A program made the position numbers and the translations under genes. The notes beneath the pieces were generated by a model, which made no database searches, was not told the origin of the DNA, and saw only the letters and a list, made by a program, of their open reading frames with translations. From NCBI GenBank assembly GCA_023014485.1, contig JAJOZX010002704.1:43501-107500 (forward strand): DNA of 64,000 bases, given 5' to 3'. Of the stretch, positions 1-10,860 are shown in pieces (the stretch's first letter is position 1; the number at the start of each line of letters is the position of its first letter). This DNA comes from Bathynomus jamesi. Taxonomy: Eukaryota > Arthropoda > Malacostraca > Isopoda > Cirolanidae.

Positions 1-789
1 TCAGATAAGTCGAAATCGTTTAGAAAAGAAAATCTACTTGATACTTCTTTGTACACTTCACCTCTCCTCTTCATATGAGCTTTAAGTGTATCAATTAAAG
101 CGTAGTAAGTCGATACACGAAATTTGTCTCTTGGATTCACTGCTGTTTCTGGTGCACTGCCATCATTTCCTTGTTTTTTTCTGATTCGCTTGCGGGACTG
201 GGCTTCTTTGTAGTCAGTACCAGGCAAGATATTTTTTTATATGTCTTCAAATCTTTCGAAATCATTCCCCAAAGTGTGAAAGTGGTCTGCTAATGATTGA
301 GAGAGGTCTGCACATGTTTTCAAATCCAATTCCTTTTCTTGGAGAGCTTGACTTGTTCGGTGAAAGTGTTGTAAAATTTCATTCCACATGACCAACATGA
401 ATACAAACTCTAGTTCTTGCATCTTGTTTGCAATATTTTCTACCTCTCGTATAGTTTCTCCCTTTTGTGATTGGTCTTCAGCTATACTTTCTAATGCATC
501 CACAATCTTCGAGTATGACTCCAGAACTGCACTTGTTGCCACTGCATGTCTCCCAGCGAGTATCAGAAAGAGATTTCAACACACGATCATTGCCCAAATA
601 TGTTTTAAGAACTGCCCATCGGTGTGTTGAGGCAGAAAAATATGTATAAAGTAACTGGCCTGTTGAGAAAAATTCACTGCCACTGGACAACAATCAACAG
701 CACTCATTTTCTCTTTTTTTTTTTGGTGCCCCTGCCTTGCTGGTGTCCTAAGCACGTGCTTAGTCTGCCTATTGGGTAATCCAGGCCTG
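1..789 (-). pseudogene. hAT transposase fragment, ZMYM1-like family
   Basis: This is the N-terminal to middle part of a hAT-superfamily transposase of the ZMYM1-like type, read on the minus strand and cut by the left edge of the window. The reading starts near 690 with LYTYFSASTHRWAVLK and SDTRWE, shifts frame near 540 into a helical segment with the family hallmarks LESIAEDQSQ and MQELEFVFMLVMWNEILQHF, and shifts again at an A-run near 230 into a segment with FRVSTYYALIDTL. At least two frameshifts make it a relic. The non-coding 5' end reaches 789, where the terminal sequence CAGGCCTGG looks like a hAT inverted terminus. It interrupts the mariner relic to its right. The family assignment rests on recognised sequence patterns. 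The terminus is inferred. Confidence 0.75.
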
Positions 790-792
790 CGT

Positions 793-1170
793 GCAGGTCT
801 TGAACAAGTTGGACTTTGTAGAGAGGGCAATGATTTTTCTTCAAAATTCGCTGAATGGATCTCCTGTTGATTCTTGTCTCCTGAGAAAGCTTTCTCGTCA
901 ACTTTTTTGGACTTTGTAGGAGGCGACCTAATACCATTATTGTTGTTGCTTCGCCTGTTGAAGTTCTCGGCCTACCGCTACGAGGGCGGTGATAAACACT
1001 TCCCGTTTCTTTACACCGATTAATTACTCTTCCAACGGTTGCCTGATCAATTAGAGGTCTCTACGAGTATTTTCTATTAAATTCTGTAGCGATTGATTGA
1101 TTTGTAGTACCTGATATTCTATACATTAAAGCCAAGCTCACCTCTCGTCTATTGTTAATTTCGCCGCCAT
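793..1170 (-). pseudogene. mariner transposase, N-terminal part
   Basis: This is the N-terminal paired helix-turn-helix region of a mariner-like transposase on the minus strand. The ATG is at 1170-1168 and the protein begins MAAKLTIDER. A frameshift follows about 11 codons in, then ELALMYRISGTTNQSIATEF, a stop near 1068, and VGRVINRCKETGSVYHRPRS with the linker GRPRTSTGEATT. The second HTH carries SPKKLTRKLS and INRRSIQRIL. Homology stops near 793 at the boundary with the ZMYM1-like hAT, so the catalytic domain is absent here. The Polinton begins two bases upstream of the start codon, and the missing 5' end of this mariner lies on the far side of it at 13100-13178. It is a relic with no function. 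Confidence 0.75.
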
Positions 1171-1171
1171 C

Positions 1172-1545
1172 AGTAGTATTACCGCAAAATGGTAGAGTGT
1201 AAATCAATTGCAATGCTGATCACTGTTGCAAAGGTGGCACCCGGGGGTTGGCACCATAGAGGGAGGGGATTGGCACCCATGGGGGAGGGGTTATGCAAGC
1301 AAGGGGAACAGTGTTTAGCCCCCTAGCTGCATGAAGGGGAGAGGGGGTTGGCCCGGGAGAATGACCTCCCACCAAAAGGGGTTCCCTAATCTAGGAAGGT
1401 TACCTAAGAGAAAGGAGAGAAGGTGTTTTTGCAGGCATATCTCGTCGCATACTAAAGTTCTTGGCAGCCTCAGTTGGCTTAGAAGTCATCAACCACTTTT
1501 AATCTGGCTTAGAAGGCTTAATCTTGCTTAGAAGGCGTAATGTAT
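1172..1545 (+). repeat. Polinton left terminal inverted repeat
   Basis: This stretch matches the reverse complement of the right end of the element. Shared landmarks in order are GCAAAATGGTAG, a G-rich block containing GGCACCCATGG, ATGCAAGCAAGGGG, GCATGAAGGGG, GGCCCGGGAGAATGAC, TTGCAGGCATATCTC and CATACTAAAGTTCT. It ends in short repeats of GGCTTAGAAGG. The arms are clearly diverged, which indicates an old insertion. No gene is present. Confidence 0.8.
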
Positions 1546-1559
1546 ACATGTATATATTT

Positions 1560-1648
1560 ATCGAAGCACACATGCATCGTTTATATATTCCCACCATCCC
1601 AGTTATTTGTCTTTTAATATCGTTTTATATATATATTATATATATATA

Positions 1649-1687
<39 letters not shown>

Positions 1688-2137
1688 TACACCCAGAGAA
1701 GCACTAATTTCAATTAATATCGTTTAATGAATAATAAAACACAACTATATCATTCTGTTTATTTAGTCGAATTATTTAACATGGAAATAATTTAACATAC
1801 ATTTATTCGAAATATATAGGAGGTAAATATACAATAAAAAATAATAATAATAGTAGAAGAAGAATTCTATACAGCAAAAATACACACTTATATATATATA
1901 TATATATATATATATAATCATAACTAATAATAGTACAGTGGGAATCTATATACATGTTTAATATATGTACGCGCATCTACACAATTATATATAAGCATAA
2001 AAAATAATAATAATAGTACAGGAGAAATCTATGTACACGTTTAATATATGTACGCACAAATACACACTTATATATAAATTTAAAAAATAGTGCAGGAGAA
2101 TTCCAATACTTGGATAAGATATCGGTATATATATGTC
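1560..2137. repeat. AT-rich minisatellite and (TA)n inside the Polinton
   Basis: There is no gene here. A (TA)n tract lies at about 1625-1690 and another at 1888-1915. From about 1830 to 2110 a unit of roughly 85-105 bp recurs about three times. It is marked by AATAATAGTACAG, then a GGAGAAT/GGGAAT motif, TTTAATATATGTACGC and TACACACTTATATATA. This position, just inside the terminal repeat, mirrors the tandem repeats found just inside the right terminal repeat. Confidence 0.6.
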
Positions 2138-2794
2138 GAGTGTCCCAAAAGTCAGTTTACCGATGAAAATGTTCTCCTAAGGCAGGGGTGGCGAACCTAT
2201 GGCACGCGAAAAAATTATGTTGGCACGCGGCATGCACTGCCGCCCCAAGATTTTTTAAACCCCACCCATAATAAATAAATAATATATATATATATACATA
2301 TATAAAGTTTATATATAATGATTATCATTACTACCAAATAATGCTGCGAATGAATTTTTACAAACCGGGAGCAGGGAGAAGTTTTCACAGGAGATGTCTC
2401 ACGCCGGCTTGGCGCCACTGGGCAGTTGCGAGAACACGTGACTTCGGATTACATACTTTCAAATCCGTGCCGACCCAGTGTACACATCAGTATTCGGGTA
2501 ATGATAGAAGTGAACGGTTGGCATTGGCTTCGCTCTGCTCATATTTTTCTTCTGTTGTTTGTGAGTGAACACTGGATATTTTGTGACATATAGAAGAAAA
2601 CGATAATAAACTAGGTAATGATACGAATAATAAAATGCTTGAAATGTGTGATGATTAGAATATAATGTCGTGTGGAATGTGGTTGAGTGATTATTTATTG
2701 GTAAAGTGATTTGTAAACTGCAGTACTGTTTACTACTCTGTTTTGACTTCGCATTAGTATTTGCATTGTATCTACCCTTTTCAGCTTGTCCAGA

Positions 2795-4723
2795 ATGTCA
2801 GCTCAACCAGCAAAGAAACAAAAACGTTCAAATGAAGGCAGCAGCAGCAGAGATTTTCAAGAATCGTGGAGTGAAAGATTTGGCATGATCAAAAAGGGTG
2901 ATAAAACATTATGCATCTTATGTTCCGAAACAGTGGTGTGCCTTCCGTAAAGCGGCATTATGAAACTGTTCATAAATGACTTTGCGATAAAAGTGAGCAA
3001 GAACAAAAAGAACACATTTCTCGAGAAATCAGGAACAAAAAAATGCAGTCAAATGTTTTTATGAAATTTGTTTCAGGTAGTTCCAACTTAGTTGCTGCTG
3101 GTTTTGAGATTTCAAAGATTATTGTTCAACATGGAAAACCACTCAGTGATGGGGAGTATATTAAAGAATCATGGCTAGAATGTGCTCTTTTCCTTTTTGA
3201 CCGTTTTCCAGAAAAGGAAAAAAATTATTCAGCGCATTAAGGATTTGCCAGTGAGTAGAAACACAGTAAAAGATAGAATATTAAAGATGGAAACAAACAT
3301 AGTAGAACAGCTAACAAAAGATACTGGTTCATGTAAATTCCTTTCTATTTGTCTAGATGAGAGCACTGATGTTACATCATCAGCTAGGCTAGCCATTATT
3401 GCTCGATTTTGTAGGGGTGATGAAATATGCGAAGAACTGGTTAACTTCGTAACTTTACCTGAACATACCACAGGGGCTGAAATATGTAAGGCAGTAGTAA
3501 ACGAACTGTTTAATCGACAGGTTGACCTTTCAAAAATAGTTTCCGTGACAACTGATGGTGCACCCAGCATGATTGGTAGAGAAGCAGGTTTTGTAAATTT
3601 GTTTGAAAAATATGTTGCACATCCACTGGTAGGCTTTCATTGTATTGTACACCAGGAGGCTTTGTGTGCAAAAGCTGGCCTTAAGGAACTTGAAGAAGTG
3701 ATGGAAATTGTAACCAAGGTAGTCAATTTTATTTCTGCGCGTGCTTTGAAAAAAAGACAATTTCAGAATTTACTGAGCGAGGTTAATTCGGTGTACACAG
3801 GACTGGTTATGTACAATAATGTTCGTTGGCTTAGTCGAGGTTTTGTCCTTAAACGATTTGTTGAGTGTTTGGATGAAATTCGTCTATTTTTGACGAATGA
3901 AAACTTTTCTTGTCAAGAATTATCTGACGTTGTGTGGATTTGTAGATTGATGTTTTTCACAGATTTCTCCTCGCATTTAAATGACTTGAACACCAAATTA
4001 CAGGGATCTGACAAAACACTTGATGTTATGTTTGATAACATAAAAGCCTTTGAAATCAAACTGAAAATTTTTAAACATGATGTCGACAATGGCACTTTTA
4101 AATATTTCCCAAACCTAAAAAAACACATGACTGATCTTGAAATTCATGAGAAAACAGACATTCAGAGCCTTCAAATGCAATTTTCGAGTAACATTGATTC
4201 AACTACTGAACAATTTTCTTTAAGATTTACTAAGTTCAGGTCATTTGAAGAAACTACAAAATTCATAAACTGTGCAGACAGTGTAACATTAGACAAACTG
4301 AATTTGGAAATGTTGCAATGGATTGATTTGGAAAATTTTGAGATGCAATTGATTAATTTACAAAGCAGCTCAATTTGGAGGCAAAAATTTGTCGACTTAA
4401 GAGCTGAACTATAAAATATTGAAAGAGATCGGTTAGTGGCTGGATCAGCGCCAAAAATTGCAGAAAATGAGGTTCTGAAACTCTGGAATTCCATTCCTGA
4501 AACTTTTGACTGTCTGAAAAATTTAGCAATGGCAGTATTAACAGTATTTTCATCTACATATTCATGTGAGTCATTGTTTTCAGCGATGAACTTTGTCAAG
4601 TCTAATTATAGGAGTAGACTTACTGATGAAACTAGTGCTGCATGCATAGCTCTCAAAACAACCAAATACAAGCCTGATATAAAATATCTGAATTCGTTGG
4701 TGCAGCAGCAAAAGTCTCACTGA
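2795..4723 (+). pseudogene. hAT transposase, GTF2IRD2/FAM200-like, broken
   Basis: This is a hAT transposase relic about 600 codons long. It starts MSAQPAKKQKR and has a BED-type zinc finger with CILC and HYETVH, with a frameshift inside the finger. A TGA after the finger and another frameshift near 3215 lead into the long frame 3182-4414. The RNase-H-like core shows LDESTDVTSS and VTTDGAPSMIG with catalytic-type aspartates, followed by HCIVHQEALCAK. An in-frame TAA at 4412 precedes the C-terminal dimerisation (hATC) domain with STYSCESLFSAMNFVKSNYRSRL. The relatives are domesticated GTF2IRD2 and FAM200-type proteins, a call based on pattern recall. The breaks mean it cannot make transposase. 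Confidence 0.88.
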
Positions 4724-4775
4724 AAGTAAAATATGCTTATTTTCCTTTCCTTGATTTTTTATATTTTATAATATA

Positions 4776-5301
4776 GGGTGTCCGAGAATTATCTGTACAA
4801 GTTTTGGCTGTTATTAAAAGTCAACCATGAAGTGTAGAAATTCCAGTGTTGTCCCATTTTACAGAGAATCTCATTAAGTTTTTCCTGATACCAAGTAAAA
4901 TTTCATCTTTTAATAAAATTCTTGATAACACACGTAAAATTCTTAAACAAGATTATTTAGAATCTGTATTTTCAAAAGTTTCTTTTATTAAAGTAACGTT
5001 GTTACAAACATTCGATATGTGCACCATCAGTGATTCGCAAATCATCCAATCGATACTCCAAATGTTGCCATGTACGCTGCAGCATATCCACATCAATTCG
5101 CTCAATAGCAGCTGTGATTCTTGCTTTTAAATCATCAATGTCTGTCACCCGCGTACAAAAAAGAAAAAACTTGTCAAAACTTGTTATCAGAAAAAACTTA
5201 ATGAGTTTCTCTGTAAAATGGAACAAAACTGGAATTTCTACACTTCATGGTTGACTTTTAATAACAGCCAAACATTGTACAGATAATTCTCGGACAACCG
5301 G
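4776..5301 (-). mobile_element. mariner-derived MITE with ~115-bp inverted ends
   Basis: It is flanked by TA and begins GGGTGTCCGAGAATTATC, with an inverted match ending at about 5300. The two ends match for about 115 bp, with few differences. Inside, on the minus strand (about 5002-5160), is a remnant of the transposase C-terminus containing DDLKARITAAIERI, MLQRTWQHLEYRLDD and the terminal GAHIE. This is an internally deleted mariner nested in the 3' non-coding part of the hAT. Confidence 0.85.
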
Positions 5302-5978
5302 TATGAACCAAAGCTTATCATTTCACTGTCACATTTCATATGTTGCTCATAAGGTACAGTACTATTAATAAATGATGTTATTTTTCAAATGTCTTTTAGA
5401 AAACATTGATATTAATAATTTTTTGATCAGGCTTTCTAAAATGCTTTCATTTATTTTAATCTCTCTGTGTTATACTTTTGTTAATAGTAAAACAATGAAT
5501 GCACGTAAATAAGCAACAGGACTCCTCCTTTTTTCTGACATAAAGGTCCATTATTATTGTCAATAATTCATTAATTTTACCTCTTGTGAATTACTGGTTA
5601 TAAATAACATGTAATTCCTAAAGCTCTCCCATTTAAAACAATTCAGAAGAGTTATTGGTTGCCTAAACAGACTTCTCTAAGAATGCTTTGCTTGAAAGCA
5701 TTTTGTTCTCTTTCTCTATAAAAATTTTGTAAAATACCAATATAATAATAATAATAATAATCTTCTGCTGAAAATTCCCACAGCACGAGAATTTTTCAGA
5801 AAATTATCGCCAATTTGGGCACACGCTCTCAAAAAAGTTCGCCATCCCTGTCCTAAGGTGAGTTTACTACAAAGAAAAAAACTTGTTTCATAAATATATT
5901 TACAAAACAAAAGAAACCAAAGAAAAAAAATTTCTGAAACATATTTACAAAACATGAGAATAGTTCTGGTTACAATAA

Positions 5979-6147
5979 CTATTCAAAACGTCGTCCATGT
6001 TGTTCGATGCACATCTTGTATCTGTCAACGGTTGAACGGAAAATTGCTTTACATAGTTCCTTATCATTGCTTAAGAGCTGGAATGCTTCACAAATGTAGT
6101 CTTTAAGGTCCTGAAGAAATGCTGGCTTTTTGCTGTAAAAAAAAATT
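5979..6147 (-). pseudogene. mariner-type transposase C-terminal tail
   Basis: About 50 residues match the extreme C-terminus of mariner-like transposases. They contain FLQDLKDYICEAFQLL and end VDRYKMCIEQHGRRFE before a TAG stop. No catalytic residues remain. It forms the 3' end of the deleted mariner that carries the nested hAT. Confidence 0.7.
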
Positions 6148-6236
6148 GTCATAATGTTTAGAATAATCATCAGCAGAAAACATTTTCCTCGGTAAACTGA
6201 CTTTTGGGACACCTTGTATATCAAAATATACGTGCT

Positions 6237-6437
6237 TTATGTTCTACTGCGCTCAATTAAAATACTAAATTCGCATGTGATCGAGTCTACAGTTACATCC
6301 TCGTTGCTTTGTACTATGCAATAAATACGATTTAACATTAATTCACCACTCACAGTACGCGATGTAAAGTATTCGATGTAAAGGGCTTTCAGTTCGATTA
6401 ACACTATTTTTGTACCCACTTTACAATTGGGTGGCAC
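6237..6437 (-). CDS. unrecognised small ORF in the Polinton
   Basis: A 66-residue ORF starts MPPNCKVGTKIVLIEL. I do not recognise a domain. It is followed immediately by the end of the mariner insertion and may therefore be truncated at its 3' side. It lies in line with other minus-strand Polinton ORFs, so it may be a remnant of an accessory Polinton protein. It could also be a chance frame. Confidence 0.3.
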   Translation of the reverse strand: MPPNCKVGTKIVLIELKALYIEYFTSRTVSGELMLNRIYCIVQSNEDVTVDSITCEFSILIERSRT

Positions 6438-6441
6438 GTTT

Positions 6442-6853
6442 TCACTCTTTAAACACGGATAGAATACATTCTAAAGCACGCACGAAGAGGGCATCATTTG
6501 CCAGGGCATTATTATTAAATTCAAGTTTATAAACACTCCTTTCCAAACGAGGGTTTATTCTTTCCAATCCGAGCTTTTCAACCGTGAATTCTTCTTCACA
6601 ACGCATATCGGCAATTGAAATAATCTTCTAAGTCGTGCCGACAGCTGCTCCTTATATAAATAAATAGCTCTTCAGGGTGAACAGTGTAGGTGAGCTTAGC
6701 TCTGTACCGCTCAAGTCCTTTGTACCAAAGTTTAAGATATTTCGAATACGTCTCCAGTTCCAAGCCATTCTCGCCTTGTTCAGTCCTACACTCGGTAAAC
6801 CCGTCGAGCAGAGCGGTGTATGCGTATTCAAGAACCGTGTCAAAACAAAGCAT
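6442..6853 (-). pseudogene. unrecognised Polinton ORF with one frameshift
   Basis: About 135 codons are read if a frameshift near 6600 is allowed. The first part begins MLCFDTVLEYAYTALLDGF and contains YSKYLKLWYKGLERY. The second part continues EEEFTVEKLGLERINPRL and ends at a TGA at 6442. It is rich in charged and aromatic residues and has no signal peptide or membrane segment. I do not recognise the family. It lies 17 bp after the next ORF upstream, which suggests a compact virus-like gene order. Confidence 0.4.
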
Positions 6854-6870
6854 ATCGGTAACACGTACGT

Positions 6871-7308
6871 CTAATATGGCTTTAGCTTGCGGAAACCGAC
6901 GATTTCAAACATTCTGTCGAGGATGAAGTGGTTTCGCGTGGGGACAACGACGTTATTATCAGACGCATTCTTCCACATCAACCGTATATTAATGCATGGC
7001 TGGTCGCGATTTATACACCACGTACAAATAATGGCATATGAGGGTGCATCACTAATCTGCTCTCTTCTTGTGCCTACACCTGCAGGTATTTTATAACGAT
7101 CCTCGCCCCACTTCTCAACTATCACGAAGATTCTATTCATCTCCTCAACACTTAAATAAATAACACTCCGTTTACCAGAGTTTGTTTGTCTACAATTCGT
7201 TTCAAGTACATAGTTAACAGCGCCGGTTTTACGCCTGAACACACGCACTGACTTCGTCACGGACACATCGTATACGGCATTGAGGATGCTGCTCAACGGA
7301 AGCTCCAT
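6871..7308 (-). CDS. unrecognised Polinton ORF, possible PC4-like fold
   Basis: An intact 145-codon ORF begins MELPLSSILNAVYDVSVTKS. The middle reads SVRVFRRKTGAVNYVLET, then KRSVIYLSVEEMNRIFVI, a strand-strand-helix order reminiscent of PC4-type single-stranded DNA-binding domains. That resemblance is only a guess from pattern. The second half, with several cysteines and CINIRLMWKNASDNNVV, has no parallel I recognise. It is followed within 20 bp by the next ORF. A DNA-binding or regulatory role would suit a Polinton but is not shown. Confidence 0.45.
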   Translation of the reverse strand: MELPLSSILNAVYDVSVTKSVRVFRRKTGAVNYVLETNCRQTNSGKRSVIYLSVEEMNRIFVIVEKWGEDRYKIPAGVGTRREQISDAPSYAIICTWCINRDQPCINIRLMWKNASDNNVVVPTRNHFILDRMFEIVGFRKLKPY

Positions 7309-7581
7309 CGTTTTCTATTGTGAGGAGTCGGGTCAAGCTCTGAGGTGACTATGAGCAGCCGGTGCGCGGTTTGGCTCGGTGGGAGGTGAGGAGGGATGAG
7401 TCACACAGGCGCGTCATACCAACCGTTAGTGAATCGTGCACGGGGTTGTTCCAACATGAAATAATCATATAAATATTTGTCTCCCATTATAACGAACATT
7501 CAGATTTTTTCCGATACATGAATTAATAACGGCTTTAATGTTTTATCGAAACCATACACCTTCGTTCATTTTCTCCTCACA

Positions 7582-8148
7582 TTAACACTCCGGCACTCTA
7601 TTTGAGAGAAACATGTGCCCGTATCTGTCCTTTTTGCTTAGGAAGCGATACTCATCCTTAAACTCTATTAAAAACTCACACAAGCCTTTAGCCACAACCT
7701 CATTGCGAACCTCATCATGATATATATGAACGTAATGATAAAAATATTTTAGACTGTCCATGATAACAAGATTTATATTCTGAGACCCAGGGTATGCGTG
7801 CTCGGTGTGATGTAACATGACACAATACCGCTTGTCACACCATTCGTCAAGAAGGCTCACTACCCATGCCCGTTGCTCCTCTTCTGCATGTGATGCTTTT
7901 TTAACTTCGTGGTGTATGTGCGCCTTTACGTAGTTTAGTCCTATGATGTAGTCCATTACATTGTTTGAGCCACGAAAGCCCGCATTGCTCTCGCCAGAAT
8001 ATTCGTAGAGTATTTGGACCTCCTGCTCCTCACACTTCGCTAGGTTCAATATAACCTTAAAAGCCTCAAAGGAGGGAGGACTAGGGATTCTTTGAGTGTT
8101 CACACATCTGTAGACTTTATCGAATACCACTTCATGAATGTCGAACAC
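7582..8148 (-). CDS. unrecognised Polinton ORF, 188 codons
   Basis: An uninterrupted 188-codon frame starts MFDIHEVVFDKVYRC and ends FLSNRVPEC. It is rich in His, Tyr and acidic residues (HHEVKKASHAEEEQ, YFYHYVHIYHDEVRNEV), with no membrane segment and no motif I recognise. An open frame this long in a decayed element suggests a real protein once encoded by the Polinton, lying downstream of the polymerase on the same strand. Function unknown. Confidence 0.5.
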   Translation of the reverse strand: MFDIHEVVFDKVYRCVNTQRIPSPPSFEAFKVILNLAKCEEQEVQILYEYSGESNAGFRGSNNVMDYIIGLNYVKAHIHHEVKKASHAEEEQRAWVVSLLDEWCDKRYCVMLHHTEHAYPGSQNINLVIMDSLKYFYHYVHIYHDEVRNEVVAKGLCEFLIEFKDEYRFLSKKDRYGHMFLSNRVPEC

Positions 8149-8502
8149 GCAATATCAAAAATAGCCATCGCTATTTTCCGTCTACGTGAGAATTCTTAAT
8201 ACACGTCTGAGCTCCACGGCTTGTTGAGGTCAAATGAGGATGCAGGGCAGAGATATGACCAAATAGTGGCAGGACCCCTTTGATTGGGTATACAGTGGGC
8301 GGTGCTTAGCATTTTTGCTGCAAACACACACACACACATACAAAGGCGAAAATGAAGCGCTAATTGAAACCTAATTTATTTTAAATAAATAAACACATCG
8401 TCAACAAATAAATAGTCTCTAATTCACGGCATATATTCAAATACACGTAAGAAATAAATAAACATATCGTCAACAAGTAATTATATATATATAAGAAAAT
8501 AT

Positions 8503-10562
8503 TCAAGGGCCATGATACCCAAAGGGTACGATATCGTAGGTGCCAGGTACCTGGTAGCGTTTCCTATATGTGTTATGACACACTTTCGTCTTCCTAAGAG
8601 CCTTCACGCCCTTCTGTGCTCGAAAATTGAGGGTCCCTACAGTCAGTTGGGGCAGCTGATCATCCTCATCTTCTAAGCTCACTAGCTTCTTCAGCGGATC
8701 AAAGTTAACAATCCGCCAGTTCGCCTGGTTAAGTGTGATGCCTTTAGCTTTCACGATATATCTCACTTCCTCCCACACCCTCACCCGCACTCCATAAGTT
8801 TTTGAACCTGTTTAAACAAAAGAATCAGCGTAGGCACTATCTCCATACTCATCCTTGATCTCATCAGTCAGCTCTCCGAGGAATTCCTCAATAGGTGGCA
8901 TGTAATCACCATCCTTCTCCGTGAATATCACACTATCTGTGTCTGCGTACAGAACCCTTCGTCAGAGAGAATGCAGTAGACCCCAAAGTTTGATGCGAGC
9001 ATACGTTGTGGTGAAGCTGGCTACAGGTATGTTTGTAACACGTAATGTATCTGCAGCCAATTCTTTCCTGTTGTACTTTATTATGAACGTATTACCCACA
9101 TTCACGAGCTCCATGACCTTTTTATCGGGAGCGGTGGCATAATCTCACACCTCGTTATAACTTTGGGCTAGATGGACGCTCCCCTTGCCTGTATTCTGAG
9201 CAAATTTTCCCCAAAGACTATTTAGGCACAACTTTGCACTAAAGCGCTTGCTTGGGTTCTTTACAATTTGGAACCAGTCAAGTTTTATCCCTTCACGATC
9301 ACGGTAGCGTTGAATATACGCCGATTTTTCATATTCGGTCCCAACTCCTCGCGGATACCCTGAAGCTTCTACCTTATCCTTCAAAAAAGTGTTTATATAT
9401 GGCGTGAAAAGGTTGGGGAGCTTCTGAAACCTCCACAACTCATATATCTTCAATATTCTGTAACCGTGGCGAACGGCTAGGGACAGCTCAGGACTTGTAG
9501 GCCCTATATACACCTCTGATCTTCCGCTCGTTGGTTGTGTGATTACAGGACCCATTGTTCTCCTCTGCGCACTTCACGCACAGCAGGGGAAACATGAGCT
9601 TGTGGTCTATAACGACGGGTAAGATCGGCATCCATTAGTCGCGAGGGGAGCACATATACGAAAGAAAGACCAAAATAGTTCTCGTTCAAATTAGATGAGA
9701 ACTCTTCGATGGTGGGCAGTGCGGGTCCTATCAGTTTTTCAGGTGCTGGTACGGGGTACGGATTGTTCTTCATCACGTAGGGGTATAAAGAACAGAAGTC
9801 GTAGTAATGGAGTTTCACGCCCTCCGCAGGTGGAAAGTATAGCTTGAAGGGATTTGTACGTCCACCGAACAAGCTATCGCGCATTTGAGAGGATCCAACA
9901 CCATTGAACGTTTGATGGTCTTTATTTCTTCGCGGTACTCTCCATCTGTATCCATCCGTGCATCATATTCGTGCTCCCACAAGACTTTGTGAGTGAACTG
10001 GGACCCTATAAGCTGATCTCTGGTGCGGGTCGATGCAATACTGTCGGTAGGAGATCTACCATGGATATCTCCTACGATTCCACACGCAGGACGTGGGCAT
10101 CCATGCCACCAGCAAACGTTAAAGGAGTACGCAGTCTTCTCACCAGTGGCACCGTCTACGCTAAGCCCATCCACCCAAAAGACACGACCATTTATCTTAA
10201 TGTGCACTTCCCCTGTGTTGCGGGCATGTTTTATGTATACACCGGTCTGTTGTTGTAGGTGTATGAGCCAGTAAATGACGGCTAGTGTGTCTTTTGGCAT
10301 GAAATTGTTCTTGAACACCGTAAAGCACAATGAGGAGATCGTGGTTGTGACTTGTAGCGGATCGCAGTTGAACCGGCCTATGTTCACCCTTCTAAACGCC
10401 TGGAAACATACTCTTAGCACGCGCACATCATTCACGCAATAACGCTCACATTCATCCGCTATATTGTAAGGAATATCTTCATTAAAATTGTGGTAGTAGC
10501 GGTCAAAATCTTCACGCTCATTATCATTCACGTTGGCATAGTTAAAGTAATTTTTGGGGAGT
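8503..10562 (-). pseudogene. Polinton DNA polymerase B, broken
   Basis: This is a protein-primed family-B DNA polymerase that would replicate the element. Visible landmarks in order are: the exonuclease III motif YCVNDVRVL (about 10440); the Polinton-type VTTTISSLCF block; an inserted YSFNVCWWHGCP segment; FGGRTNPFKLY; polymerase motif A with YYDFCSLYPYVM (about 9780); motif B with KLCLNSLWGKFAQ (about 9210); motif C with YADTDSV (about 8929-8949); and the C-terminal VKAKGITLN. Two frameshifts (about 9880 and 9550) and three in-frame stops (9145-9147, 8962-8964 and near 8812) break it. The exonuclease I and II region is missing beyond 10562. The catalytic Asp residues of motifs A and C are retained. 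Confidence 0.88.
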
Positions 10563-10605
10563 TAGGCCTATGTAATTTAAAGTGTCGCTAGTGAGGAAAG
10601 TGTAA

Positions 10606-10860
10606 ATTGACGAGAAATGAAATAGCCCTAATTTAAATTCTATTTTGTTTAAAAATTATATTAATGTTATAGTTTAAAGATAAATTTGTATATTAATGTG
10701 AAAATTTGTCTTAAATAACACGCTGTATGGATAATTCCTTAGTTGACGAGAAATGAAGTAGCTCTAATTTAAATTCTATTTTTTTTTAATTATATTGATG
10801 TTTTTTTATGTTATAATTTAAAGATAAATTTGTAGATTAAGGTGAAAATTTGTTTTTCTA
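10606..10860. repeat. two-copy AT-rich tandem duplication
   Basis: A unit of about 130 bp occurs twice. It starts TTGACGAGAAATGAA and passes through TTTAAATTCTATTTT to AAAGATAAATTTGTA and GTGAAAATTTGT. The first copy runs about 10606-10735 and the second about 10741-10855. It lies just upstream of the truncated polymerase and replaces its 5' part. Confidence 0.6.

Larger units (their letters stand above)
2183..5850 (+). mobile_element. hAT element with 8-bp target duplication
   Basis: The left end CAGGGGTGGCGAACC at 2183 and the inverted right end, CAGGGATGGCGAACT read from 5850, form short hAT-type termini. A perfect 8-bp target duplication TCCTAAGG flanks the element (2175-2182 and 5851-5858). 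The transposase occupies 2795-4723 on the plus strand. The 3' non-coding part carries a nested mariner derivative (4776-5301), and 5304-5850 has no gene. The same type of terminus bounds the MITE at 11214-11435, so this family probably mobilised that MITE. Confidence 0.9.
2138..6217 (-). mobile_element. short mariner derivative split by a hAT
   Basis: The left terminus at about 2138 (GTGTCCCAAAAGTCAGTTTACCG) and the right terminus ending near 6217 are inverted copies of each other. Between them only 3' coding sequence survives (5979-6147). Without the hAT the element is only about 400 bp, so it is an internally deleted, non-autonomous mariner. The hAT at 2183-5850 inserted about 40 bp inside its left end. 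Its right end abuts a Polinton ORF near 6237. Confidence 0.7.
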
